DNA of 22,953 nucleotides from DATEEW01 sp035273665 (GTDB lineage Bacteria; Pseudomonadota; Gammaproteobacteria; Burkholderiales; SG8-39), in NCBI GenBank assembly GCA_035273665.1, contig DATEOW010000048.1:1-22953 (forward strand). The letters run 5' to 3'. Position 1 is the stretch's first letter. Every line of letters starts with the position of its first letter. Positions 14,514 to 20,911 of the stretch are shown here, piece by piece. The notes beneath the pieces were generated by a model. That model made no database searches. It was given only the letters and a program-made list of their open reading frames with translations, and was not told the origin of the DNA. A program made the position numbers and the translations under genes.

Positions 14514-14885
14514 TTGGACAAAAAAGTACTGGTCGTCGACGACACGCGCGTGAGCGCCGAATTGGCCCATGCCATTCTCTCGCACGTCGGCGTTCCTGCC
14601 GACATTGCACGGTCCGGGGAAGAAGCGTTGACCTGGCTAAGCCAAAACGAAGCTGCGCTGATTCTGAGCGACTGGCGCATGCCCGGTATGAACGGGCAGC
14701 AGCTCGCCACGAAAATTCGCGAACGCTACCCTCAAGGCAAACCGCCATGGTTGATCGCCTATACCGCCTATGCGGAAGAGGACGAACGTGTACAGATCAT
14801 GGCAGCCGGCTTTGATGCGGTGATTCAGAAACCCGTGCGTCCGGATTTCCTTGCGAGGACCGTCAAGGATTGGCTTCAGCGCTAA
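14514..14885 (+). CDS. Single-domain response regulator (CheY-like)
   Basis: A 123-residue protein consisting only of a receiver domain. It has the acidic pair in VLVVDD (9-10), phosphoacceptor Asp53 in ILSDWRMPGMNG, Thr84 in IAYTAY and Lys106 in IQKPVRP, so all phosphorylation residues are intact. There is no DNA-binding or enzymatic output, so it must act by protein contact or as a phosphate shuttle or sink. The start is probably TTG at 14514 (MDKKVLVVDD), with GAG six bases before it. No histidine kinase is encoded nearby; the closest phosphotransfer partner is the HPt protein at 15390-16070. Confidence 0.88.
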   Translation: MDKKVLVVDDTRVSAELAHAILSHVGVPADIARSGEEALTWLSQNEAALILSDWRMPGMNGQQLATKIRERYPQGKPPWLIAYTAYAEEDERVQIMAAGFDAVIQKPVRPDFLARTVKDWLQR

Positions 14886-14982
14886 GCAATTCCGCGGATG
14901 CGCGTCTCTCATGCGGCCATGTCGCTTGCGCGCACCCAGACATCCTCAAGCAGCGTGAAACTGCACGGCCGCGTGGCCTTGA

Positions 14983-15387
14983 TCAGGTAACTGAGCGCTC
15001 GGTGTATTTGAGCAGAATATCGGCGACCTTAGAAATACTGAACGGCTTCACCACAAAACCGTTTGCGCCGCTATGTAAGGCGGTCTGGACGTTCGTCACC
15101 GAACTGCAGCCGCTCGCGATGACGATGAATGCGTCCTTATGCGCCTCGCGCAACCGCTGCAATACTTCCAAACCATCCATGCCCGGCATGTCGATGTCCA
15201 GGAAGCACACATCCGGCTTCAACGTTTCGAAAGCGGCGATAGCGTCTTCGCCGGTATGCGCCTCTTCGATAATTGCACAGTGCAATTGGCGCAAGATCCA
15301 GTTCATAAGACTGCGCGTCGCCGCTACATCGTCGACGACAAGAATATTGAGCCCGGTCGGAAGCGCGGTGCCGTACTGACGTGACAC
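14983..15387 (-). CDS. Single-domain response regulator (CheY-like), second copy
   Basis: A 134-residue receiver-only protein: acidic pair in ILVVDD (19-20), phosphoacceptor Asp64 in CFLDIDMPGMDG, Ser92 in IVIASGCSS and Lys114 in FVVKPFSISK. It is active-looking, and its sequence is clearly different from the plus-strand receiver at 14514, so it is not a recent duplicate. The GTG start at 15387 has GGTGA upstream and lies two bases after the stop of the HPt gene, so the two form one minus-strand operon. It is a plausible direct partner of that HPt protein. The 97-base convergent gap to the plus-strand receiver holds no clear terminator. Confidence 0.9.
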   Translation of the reverse strand: MSRQYGTALPTGLNILVVDDVAATRSLMNWILRQLHCAIIEEAHTGEDAIAAFETLKPDVCFLDIDMPGMDGLEVLQRLREAHKDAFIVIASGCSSVTNVQTALHSGANGFVVKPFSISKVADILLKYTERSVT

Positions 15388-15389
15388 GA

Positions 15390-16070
15390 TCAGCTCACCA
15401 GAAAAGAGGTTTGGCTTCGTAATTCCTGCAAGCTGATTTCAGCAGCGGGTTTGCGGTCGGTGCGAAGCAGATCTTCAATCTGGCGGGAAGACTGTGCCAA
15501 ACGGGGGAAACCGAAGGAAGCAGCTGTGCCTTTCAGCGCGTGAACGAGGTGCCCGGCGTTTTCCCAGTCTTTAGCGGCGAAAGCATTTTCGATCGCTGTA
15601 ATGCAATCGGCCAATCCGGCGAGAAAGGAGTGGCGCAGACGCGCGAAGATTTCAGAGTTATGGAATTCAGCGTCCGCGGCAAATTCGCTTTCGATGCTTG
15701 AGTCCGCTAAGCGCCGACGCAAACGATCGGAAAGTGCCTCGAGTTGCAGCGGCAGCGGAAACAGTTCGTCGAAGGAACCCGTTTGCGTGATCTCAAGCCC
15801 TGGGGAGGCAAGCCCGAATATCGGTCGCATAAAGCCCGCACTGCGCAGTAGATCCGCGCGCAAAAAATCCTCAGCGCCTCGTACTGCCAGCACTAAAGCG
15901 GCGTATTGCCCGCGCAGCGACTCTTCAATGGCATCGTCACCGGCCATCATCGCTTTTGAATGCCAGCCATTTTCTGCGAGCCATATGCCGACATGCTCCG
16001 CCTCCGCCTGTGAGGCGTGCGCGACGAGAACAGTCGATGCGCTATTTCGCTCGGATAAAAAAGCCGTCAT
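15390..16070 (-). CDS. Degenerate receiver fused to a histidine phosphotransfer (HPt) domain
   Basis: A protein of about 226 residues. The C-terminal HPt domain (about 140-205) has the phosphorylatable His178 in GHLVHALKGTAASFG. The N-terminal about 120 residues look like a receiver fold (STVLVAHASQAEAEHV at the first strand). However, the phosphoacceptor position reads ALVLAVRG with no Asp, and the acidic pair is absent, so this domain is probably only a binding module. It could be the tail of a former hybrid kinase whose kinase part was lost. The start is uncertain: I took the ATG at 16070, but in-frame ATGs at 16103 and 16130 are possible, and the frame is open to 16265. Confidence 0.8.
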   Translation of the reverse strand: MTAFLSERNSASTVLVAHASQAEAEHVGIWLAENGWHSKAMMAGDDAIEESLRGQYAALVLAVRGAEDFLRADLLRSAGFMRPIFGLASPGLEITQTGSFDELFPLPLQLEALSDRLRRRLADSSIESEFAADAEFHNSEIFARLRHSFLAGLADCITAIENAFAAKDWENAGHLVHALKGTAASFGFPRLAQSSRQIEDLLRTDRKPAAEISLQELRSQTSFLVS

Positions 16071-16187
16071 GGGTCCGGCAACGATGAATGCGGAGGGACT
16101 CATTCTAGCGAGCAACGCCACAAGGGCCATGAGCGTATGCCGCGCCAGGTGCAATCCTCCGCAGATGTATGCGCTAACGGGCGCCCT

Positions 16188-16210
16188 AATGTAGGAAGTT
16201 TTCCTACATT
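16188..16210. promoter_or_regulatory. Perfect inverted repeat, candidate operator
   Basis: Arms AATGTAGGAA and TTCCTACATT flank GTT, a perfect 10-bp dyad. It sits between the divergent HPt operon (minus) and the FecR-like operon (plus), 111 bases before the latter's ATG. The half-site (TGTAGGAA/TTCCTACA) resembles sites of NarL/FixJ-type regulators such as BvgA and EvgA. There is no T-tract beyond it, so it is not a typical terminator. Operator function is inferred. Confidence 0.55.
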
Positions 16211-16287
16211 CGCTCGATGTCCTTCGTTCGCCCGTGCTTAAAAGCAAACTTTGCACGGCTAACAATTTAAGCCTGGCGTATAAGAAG

Positions 16288-16300
16288 CCGTTATTAACGG
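16288..16300. repeat. Short dyad upstream of the FecR-like gene
   Basis: CCGTTA-T-TAACGG, a perfect 6-bp-arm inverted repeat, 20 bases before the ATG at 16321 and just after a possible -10 element (TATAAG, 16279-16284). It could bind a repressor, but it is short enough to be chance. Confidence 0.25.
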
Positions 16301-16320
16301 ATATTTACGGTTGTTAAACC

Positions 16321-17172
16321 ATGTCAATGCTGCGCCCGATCATCGCCGCCGTATTGCTGCTTCTGTGCTTTTGCGCACATGCAGCGGGTGAGCTATTGGG
16401 CATGGCAACCATCGTCGATGGGGCAGCATCCCTCACCCGAGGCGCCGAGCGCTATGCCCTCGCCGAGGGAACTAGAATACAAGCAGGCGATATTGTCGAT
16501 ACGACCGACGCCACGAGCGTGGTCCAAGTGGAGCTGCTTGTAGGTGGTGTTGTACAGCTTGGCCCCGCAAGTAAATTAATGCTGGGTGGGCCAACCGAAA
16601 CCGCGGCGTATTTGCTCAAAGGATGGCTGAAGGTCATCAACAACAGCGGTGAACATGTTTTGCCGGCTTTGGTGATGACTCCCACTTTGCAGATACGTAC
16701 ACGGCCCGGGGCGATGGTGTTGCAAGCCATACCGAGCGAGACCTTAGTGTTCGCTGAATCCGGCGACACGGAAATTTTGGAACCGGGCGCCTCTCACGGG
16801 CGTCGTCTGGCAAGCGGGCAGTTTTATCGCAGTGGCGCAGAAGAGGGCCGCATGAACCGGCCGAGCCGAGAGTTTCTTCAAAGTGTGCCTGCACAGTTAC
16901 GCGATAGTTTGCCGAGTCGTCTTGCACGCATGCGCGCTCGGGACACTGCACTCACGCGCATCACCGACTTTCGCTACGACGAAGTTGCCGGATGGTTGCA
17001 AAGCGAAGAGTCGCTGCGTTCCACCTTTGTCGCAACTTGGGGACCACGACTTGCCGATCCGGAGTTTCGTGCGGCGATCGTACAAAACATTCATTTGCAT
17101 CCCGAGTGGAAAAGCGCTCTCGGTCCTACCGCTCGCAGTGTGGCGGAAGCAGCCGTTAAAAAAACCAGGTAA
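16321..17172 (+). CDS. Exported FecR-like domain protein
   Basis: A 283-residue protein with a signal peptide (MSMLRPIIAAVLLLLCFCAHAA, cleavage near residue 22). A FecR-type beta-rich domain follows (about 27-165), with GDIVDTTDATSVVQVELLVGG (central part DTTDATSVVQVEL), GPASKLMLGG and TPTLQIRTRPGA. The C-terminal part is helical and Arg-rich, with no recognised domain. Unlike the iron-dicitrate regulator FecR it has no cytoplasmic anti-sigma part and no sigma factor next to it. It therefore looks like a stand-alone periplasmic sensor or ligand-binding protein. It is the first gene of a three-gene unit with the DUF3365-like membrane protein and the Ser/Thr kinase. The ribosome-binding site is weak; Met3 at 16327 is an alternative start. 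Confidence 0.82.
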   Translation: MSMLRPIIAAVLLLLCFCAHAAGELLGMATIVDGAASLTRGAERYALAEGTRIQAGDIVDTTDATSVVQVELLVGGVVQLGPASKLMLGGPTETAAYLLKGWLKVINNSGEHVLPALVMTPTLQIRTRPGAMVLQAIPSETLVFAESGDTEILEPGASHGRRLASGQFYRSGAEEGRMNRPSREFLQSVPAQLRDSLPSRLARMRARDTALTRITDFRYDEVAGWLQSEESLRSTFVATWGPRLADPEFRAAIVQNIHLHPEWKSALGPTARSVAEAAVKKTR

Positions 17173-17183
17173 GCGGATCACCC

Positions 17184-18056
17184 ATGAAACTTCTCGTCAA
17201 ATTTAACCTTGTGTTCGCCCTCATCTTTCTTCTGGGTCTCACGGCAACCGGCTACATCTCTTGGAGCTTGCTCCATAAGCATGCGCGCGAGGAAATCATT
17301 CAAAACGCGCGCATGCTGATGCAGGCGGCCAACGCGGCACGCGCCTATACCTCGGGGCAGATCGGCCCATTGTTGGACACACAAATGCGTTACGACTTTT
17401 TGCCGCAATCCGTACCGGCGTATTCGGCCACGGAGCTCTTCGCCCAATTGAACAAGGAATATCCCGAGTACGGTTATAAGGAAGCGACGCTCAATCCGAC
17501 CAATCCACGCGATCGTGCGATCGAATGGGAAGCGGATGTCATCGCAAAGTTCCGCAGCGGGTTGCAAGAAGTGGAATTTATCGGCGAACGCGATACGCCC
17601 GCCGGGCGCAACTACTATATCGCGCGTCCCATTCAAATCAAGAACGCCGCCTGTCTGCGTTGCCATAGCACGCCTGACGCAGCACCCAAAACCATGATCG
17701 AACGCTACGGCAGCAACAACGGTTTCGGCTGGCATTTAAACGAGGTGATCGGCGCTCAGATCATTTCGGTCCCTACCGCGATTCCGCTTCAGCGCGCGCG
17801 CGAAGCATTCAAGGTTTTCATGTTATCGATAACCGGCGTATTCCTTGTTATCGGCATCGCACTCAACCTGATGCTGCGTAGCATTGTGGTGAAGCCTGTG
17901 ACACGCCTTGCGGTGCTTGCAGACCGGGTGAGCATGGGCGATATGGAAGCGCCGGAGTTCTATTCCCACGGCAAGGATGAGATCGGCGTTCTAGCCGCCT
18001 CCTTCAACCGCATGCGCAAGGGCCTCGCCCAAGCGATGAAAATGCTGGATGGCTAA
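17184..18056 (+). CDS. Membrane sensor: DUF3365-like haem-motif domain + HAMP
   Basis: A 290-residue inner-membrane protein. TM1 (about 7-30) is followed by a periplasmic domain of about 180 residues, TM2 (about 210-232) and a HAMP domain (about 233-286: VKPVTRLAVLADRVSMGD ... DEIGVLAASFNRMRKGL). The periplasmic part matches the DUF3365/Tll0287-like family and carries CLRCH (157-161), a CxxCH motif expected to bind one c-type haem, suggesting redox or gas sensing. It ends right after HAMP, with no kinase, cyclase or methyl-accepting domain, so output must pass to another protein. The kinase starts only six bases after its stop, making it the obvious partner. Its ATG is preceded by GGA, 11 bases after the FecR-like gene. 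Confidence 0.88.
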   Translation: MKLLVKFNLVFALIFLLGLTATGYISWSLLHKHAREEIIQNARMLMQAANAARAYTSGQIGPLLDTQMRYDFLPQSVPAYSATELFAQLNKEYPEYGYKEATLNPTNPRDRAIEWEADVIAKFRSGLQEVEFIGERDTPAGRNYYIARPIQIKNAACLRCHSTPDAAPKTMIERYGSNNGFGWHLNEVIGAQIISVPTAIPLQRAREAFKVFMLSITGVFLVIGIALNLMLRSIVVKPVTRLAVLADRVSMGDMEAPEFYSHGKDEIGVLAASFNRMRKGLAQAMKMLDG

Positions 18057-18062
18057 GCGCCC

Positions 18063-19475
18063 ATGGCCGCAGATCAACTGGAGAACTTAGGCAAGTACCA
18101 AGTCGAAGGCGTGCTCGGCAAGGGCGCCATGGGCGTGGTCTATAAAGCCAGCGATCCAGTGATCAAGCGGCCGGTAGCGATCAAGACTGTCCGGCGGGAA
18201 CTCGCCGATCAAGGCGAATCCAACGATTCTTCGGCGCGATTCCGCCAAGAGGCGAGGGCGGCGGGCAATCTCAGTCATTCGGGCATCGTCGCCGTTTACG
18301 AATATGGCGAAGACGATAGCCATGCTTTCATCGCCATGGAATACGTCGATGGCCGCAGTTTGCGCGACTACTTGGCGCACGGGGTTGCTTTCGATGAAGG
18401 CGATGCGGTTTATATCGGCGTTCAATTGCTGGACGCGCTCGCGCACGCGCACAGCCGCAATGTCTGGCATCGCGATATCAAACCCGGAAACATTATTATC
18501 ACCAATGAAGGCATGGTGAAACTTGCCGACTTCGGCATCGCTCGCATCGGTAACTCGGATCTCACGCAATTCGGCACTGTCGCAGGGACGCCGGGCTATA
18601 TCGCACCCGAGTGGTATCTCGGCGGCACGGTCGATCATCGGGTCGATCTGTTCGCCGCGGGCGTCGTTCTCTACCAGCTTCTCAGTGGTTCCGCTCCATT
18701 TGACGGCAACGTCAAAGAGGCGATGTACAAGGTCTGCCATGAGCAGCCGTTACTACCGTCGGATGTCGCGCCCTATCTGAAAGGACGCAAATACGACCGC
18801 GTCATCATGAAGGCGCTTGAGAAAAAACCGGAAGACCGTTTCAGCAGCGCGGCGGTATTCAAGGCAGCCTTACTCGATGCCTATGGTTTACCTGTGGCAA
18901 CAATGATCTCGCCCGGCGCGCTCGCCGATATGGGGCATCCCATTCCTTGGGATAAACAGCGGGCGGCTGTGCGCAATACCACCATCAACACGCCCTCAAG
19001 CATGGCAACGCCAAGCCAATGGAGCACCGCCGTTCTTGTGGCCATTGAAGAGAAACTCACGCGTTTTTGCGGCCCCGTGGCCAAAGCCATGATTCGCCGG
19101 GCTGCACGCGGCACGCAAAGCGTCGACGAGTTGATTCAAATTTTGGCCGACGCACTCGATACAGAGAAAGAGCGTCAAGCCTTCTTGCGTAGCGTCGAAC
19201 ATACGACCGCGCCGCATCAGCATAAGGAAGCCATGGCCGGCGAAGCTACCATGGTGGTGAGCACATCCATGGCAACGATCTCGCCGATCGACGAGGCGAC
19301 CCGCGAGCGAGCGACGAAGGTCATGGCGGAGTTCTTCGGCCCGATCGCTCGTGTCATGGTTAAACGTGCCATGGCCGAAGCCAAAAGCAGAGACGGCTTT
19401 TACCTTGCGCTCGCGAAGGGCGCGAACAACGAAAAAGACGAAGACCGCATTCTGCGGCGCTTGCGCGCGAACTAA
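18063..19475 (+). CDS. Hanks-type Ser/Thr protein kinase with duplicated C-terminal module
   Basis: A 470-residue soluble kinase. The N-terminal catalytic domain (about 11-272) has the P-loop GKGAMGVV (19-26), Lys41 in VAIK, catalytic HRDIKPGN (136-143, Asp138), DFGIAR (156-161) and GTPGYIAPE (175-183), so it should be active. There is no membrane segment or PASTA repeat, unlike typical PknB. The C-terminal part has two related helical modules (about 328-380 and 416-466), each with F-x-GP-(V/I)-A-x-x-M-(I/V)-x-RA, joined by a linker rich in Thr, Ser and Met that could be phosphorylated. Downstream of the HAMP sensor by six bases, it is likely the output of that sensor. The substrate is unknown; the receivers and the HPt protein nearby are candidates by location only. 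Confidence 0.92.
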   Translation: MAADQLENLGKYQVEGVLGKGAMGVVYKASDPVIKRPVAIKTVRRELADQGESNDSSARFRQEARAAGNLSHSGIVAVYEYGEDDSHAFIAMEYVDGRSLRDYLAHGVAFDEGDAVYIGVQLLDALAHAHSRNVWHRDIKPGNIIITNEGMVKLADFGIARIGNSDLTQFGTVAGTPGYIAPEWYLGGTVDHRVDLFAAGVVLYQLLSGSAPFDGNVKEAMYKVCHEQPLLPSDVAPYLKGRKYDRVIMKALEKKPEDRFSSAAVFKAALLDAYGLPVATMISPGALADMGHPIPWDKQRAAVRNTTINTPSSMATPSQWSTAVLVAIEEKLTRFCGPVAKAMIRRAARGTQSVDELIQILADALDTEKERQAFLRSVEHTTAPHQHKEAMAGEATMVVSTSMATISPIDEATRERATKVMAEFFGPIARVMVKRAMAEAKSRDGFYLALAKGANNEKDEDRILRRLRAN

Positions 19476-19532
19476 ATCGGAGGACCCGAACAAGGCATGG
19501 CCTCGTGAGATCTTGCGGGCTTGTGTTTGTTT

Positions 19533-19608
19533 TGGCTCCCCGACCTGGGCTCGAACCAGGGACCTGCGGATTAACAGTCCGTCGCTCTACCGACTGAGCT
19601 ATCGGGGA
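19533..19608 (-). tRNA. tRNA-Asn (anticodon GUU)
   Basis: On the minus strand this is a complete 76-base cloverleaf: acceptor TCCCCGA/TCGGGGA, D-arm AGCTCAGTCGGTAGAGC, anticodon loop CTGTTAA with GTT, T-arm GGTTCGAGCC and an encoded CCA end. It lies between the kinase (plus strand) and the aminotransferase (minus strand). The tRNA-Asn/aminotransferase/uvrB neighbourhood is usual in betaproteobacteria. No terminator is obvious in the 57 bases after its 3' end. Confidence 0.97.
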
Positions 19609-19649
19609 ATTGAAAGACGAGCCGCTTCGCTCGCCTCCGGGAGCCCGCG

Positions 19650-19678
19650 ATTCTAGCGGCGCGGCCCCCCGGGGTCAA
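19650..19678 (-). promoter_or_regulatory. Strong sigma70 promoter of tRNA-Asn
   Basis: On the minus strand, TTGACC (19678-19673), a 17-base GC-rich spacer and TAGAAT (19655-19650), placed 41 bases before the mature tRNA 5' end. The segment after the -10 is GC-rich (CGCGGGC), the discriminator type found on growth-rate and ppGpp-controlled stable-RNA promoters. The -35 starts two bases beyond the aminotransferase stop codon. Confidence 0.7.
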
Positions 19679-19680
19679 AC

Positions 19681-20892
19681 TTACTTGACGACCGCGGCGA
19701 TGGCGTCCGCCACGTAATCGAGATTCTTGCCGTTCAGCGCCGCGACGCAAATGCGACCGGTGTCCACAGCGTAAATCCCAAACTCGTCTCGCAGCCGACC
19801 CACCTGATCTTTGGTCAGGCCGGAGTAAGAGAACATCCCGCGCTGTTTGGCGACGAAACTGAAATCCTTGCCGGGCACTTTGGCTTTGAGCTTGTCCACC
19901 AACTGAGTTCGCATCAGCTTGATGCGATCGCGCATTTGGGCGAGTTCTTTCTCCCAGACGTCGCGCAATTCAGCATTAGCGAGCACCGTGGCGACGATTT
20001 GTCCGCCATGTGTGGGCGGGTTGGAATAATTGGTGCGCACGACACGTTTGACTTGAGAAAGCACGCGTGCCGCTTCTTCCGCACTGGTCGCCACGATGGA
20101 CAAGGCGCCAACGCGCTCGCCGTAGAGCGAAACCGATTTCGAAAATGAGTTCGACACGAACACCGGACCGCCGGCATCGGCGAAACGGCGCACGACTGCA
20201 CCATCGTCGTTCAGGCTGTCGCCAAAGCCCTGATACGCAATGTCGAGGAACGGCACGAGGCCTCGTTCATTCACGGTTTGAATAATCGCCGTCCACTGGT
20301 CGGTCGTCAGATCCACACCCGTCGGGTTATGACAGCATGCGTGTAGGACAACCACCGAACCTGCAGGCAATCCCCGCAGCGTCTGAATCATCGCGTCGAA
20401 TTTGACGCCATGCGTCGCCGCGTCGTAGTACGGATATGTGTTGACGGTAAAGCCGGCTGCTTCGAAAAGCGCCCGGTGATTTTCCCAACTGGGATCGCTG
20501 ATCCATAGCTGCGCGTCCGGATTCACGCGGCGGATGAAATCCGCTCCGATTTTAAGCCCACCCGTGCCGCCCAGTGATTGAACGGTCACGACGCGTTTTT
20601 CCTTCACGACCGCGCTGTCTGCGCCAAATACCAGGCTTTGCACGGCGCTGTCGTAGGCGGCGAGTCCATCGATAGGCAAATAGCCGCGCGGTGCAGCTTT
20701 CTGCGTCATTTCCTGCTCCGCGCGCTTGACGCATTCGAGCAACGGCAGCTTGCCGTTCTCGTCGTAGTACACGCCTACGCCAAGATTCACTTTATTCGGA
20801 TTCTTGTCGGCATTGTAGGCTTCGGTGATGCCGAGAATGGGGTCGCGCGGCGCCATTTCGACTTTGGCAAACAGGGGAGAGGAGAGGCTCAT
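19681..20892 (-). CDS. Aromatic amino acid / aspartate aminotransferase (class I)
   Basis: A PLP enzyme of the AspC/TyrB type that transfers amino groups between aromatic amino acids or aspartate and 2-oxoglutarate. The 403-residue product has the PLP-site residues of the family: CCHNPTG with Asn189, DIAYQGFG with Asp217 and Tyr220, Lys252 in SNSFSKSVSLYGER, Arg260, and the substrate-carboxylate Arg380 in TGRICVAALN. Specificity between tyrB and aspC cannot be told from motifs alone. I took the ATG at 20892 (MSLSSPLFAKVEMAPRDPIL), which matches the family N-terminus; a longer frame to 20955 would run through the promoter. It is divergent from uvrB. Confidence 0.95.
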   Translation of the reverse strand: MSLSSPLFAKVEMAPRDPILGITEAYNADKNPNKVNLGVGVYYDENGKLPLLECVKRAEQEMTQKAAPRGYLPIDGLAAYDSAVQSLVFGADSAVVKEKRVVTVQSLGGTGGLKIGADFIRRVNPDAQLWISDPSWENHRALFEAAGFTVNTYPYYDAATHGVKFDAMIQTLRGLPAGSVVVLHACCHNPTGVDLTTDQWTAIIQTVNERGLVPFLDIAYQGFGDSLNDDGAVVRRFADAGGPVFVSNSFSKSVSLYGERVGALSIVATSAEEAARVLSQVKRVVRTNYSNPPTHGGQIVATVLANAELRDVWEKELAQMRDRIKLMRTQLVDKLKAKVPGKDFSFVAKQRGMFSYSGLTKDQVGRLRDEFGIYAVDTGRICVAALNGKNLDYVADAIAAVVK

Positions 20893-20911
20893 CGTGATAA
20901 AATCAGGTTCG

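Noticed and set aside
15601..16194. A 197-codon plus-strand frame opposite the HPt gene
   Set aside because: It has low-complexity Ser/Ala/Arg composition with no domain, while the HPt motif on the other strand is clear.
19351..19656. A plus-strand open frame whose product contains SPTWARTRDLRINSPSLYRL
   Set aside because: That peptide is the well-known translation of an antisense tRNA gene; the DNA here is tRNA-Asn.
20867..20896. GGAGAGG before a GTG at 20894 as the uvrB start
   Set aside because: The purine run is the complement of the first aminotransferase codons (Ser-Leu-Ser-Ser-Pro-Leu). The extra residues do not resemble UvrB N-termini, so I kept the TTG at 20912, though I cannot exclude the GTG.
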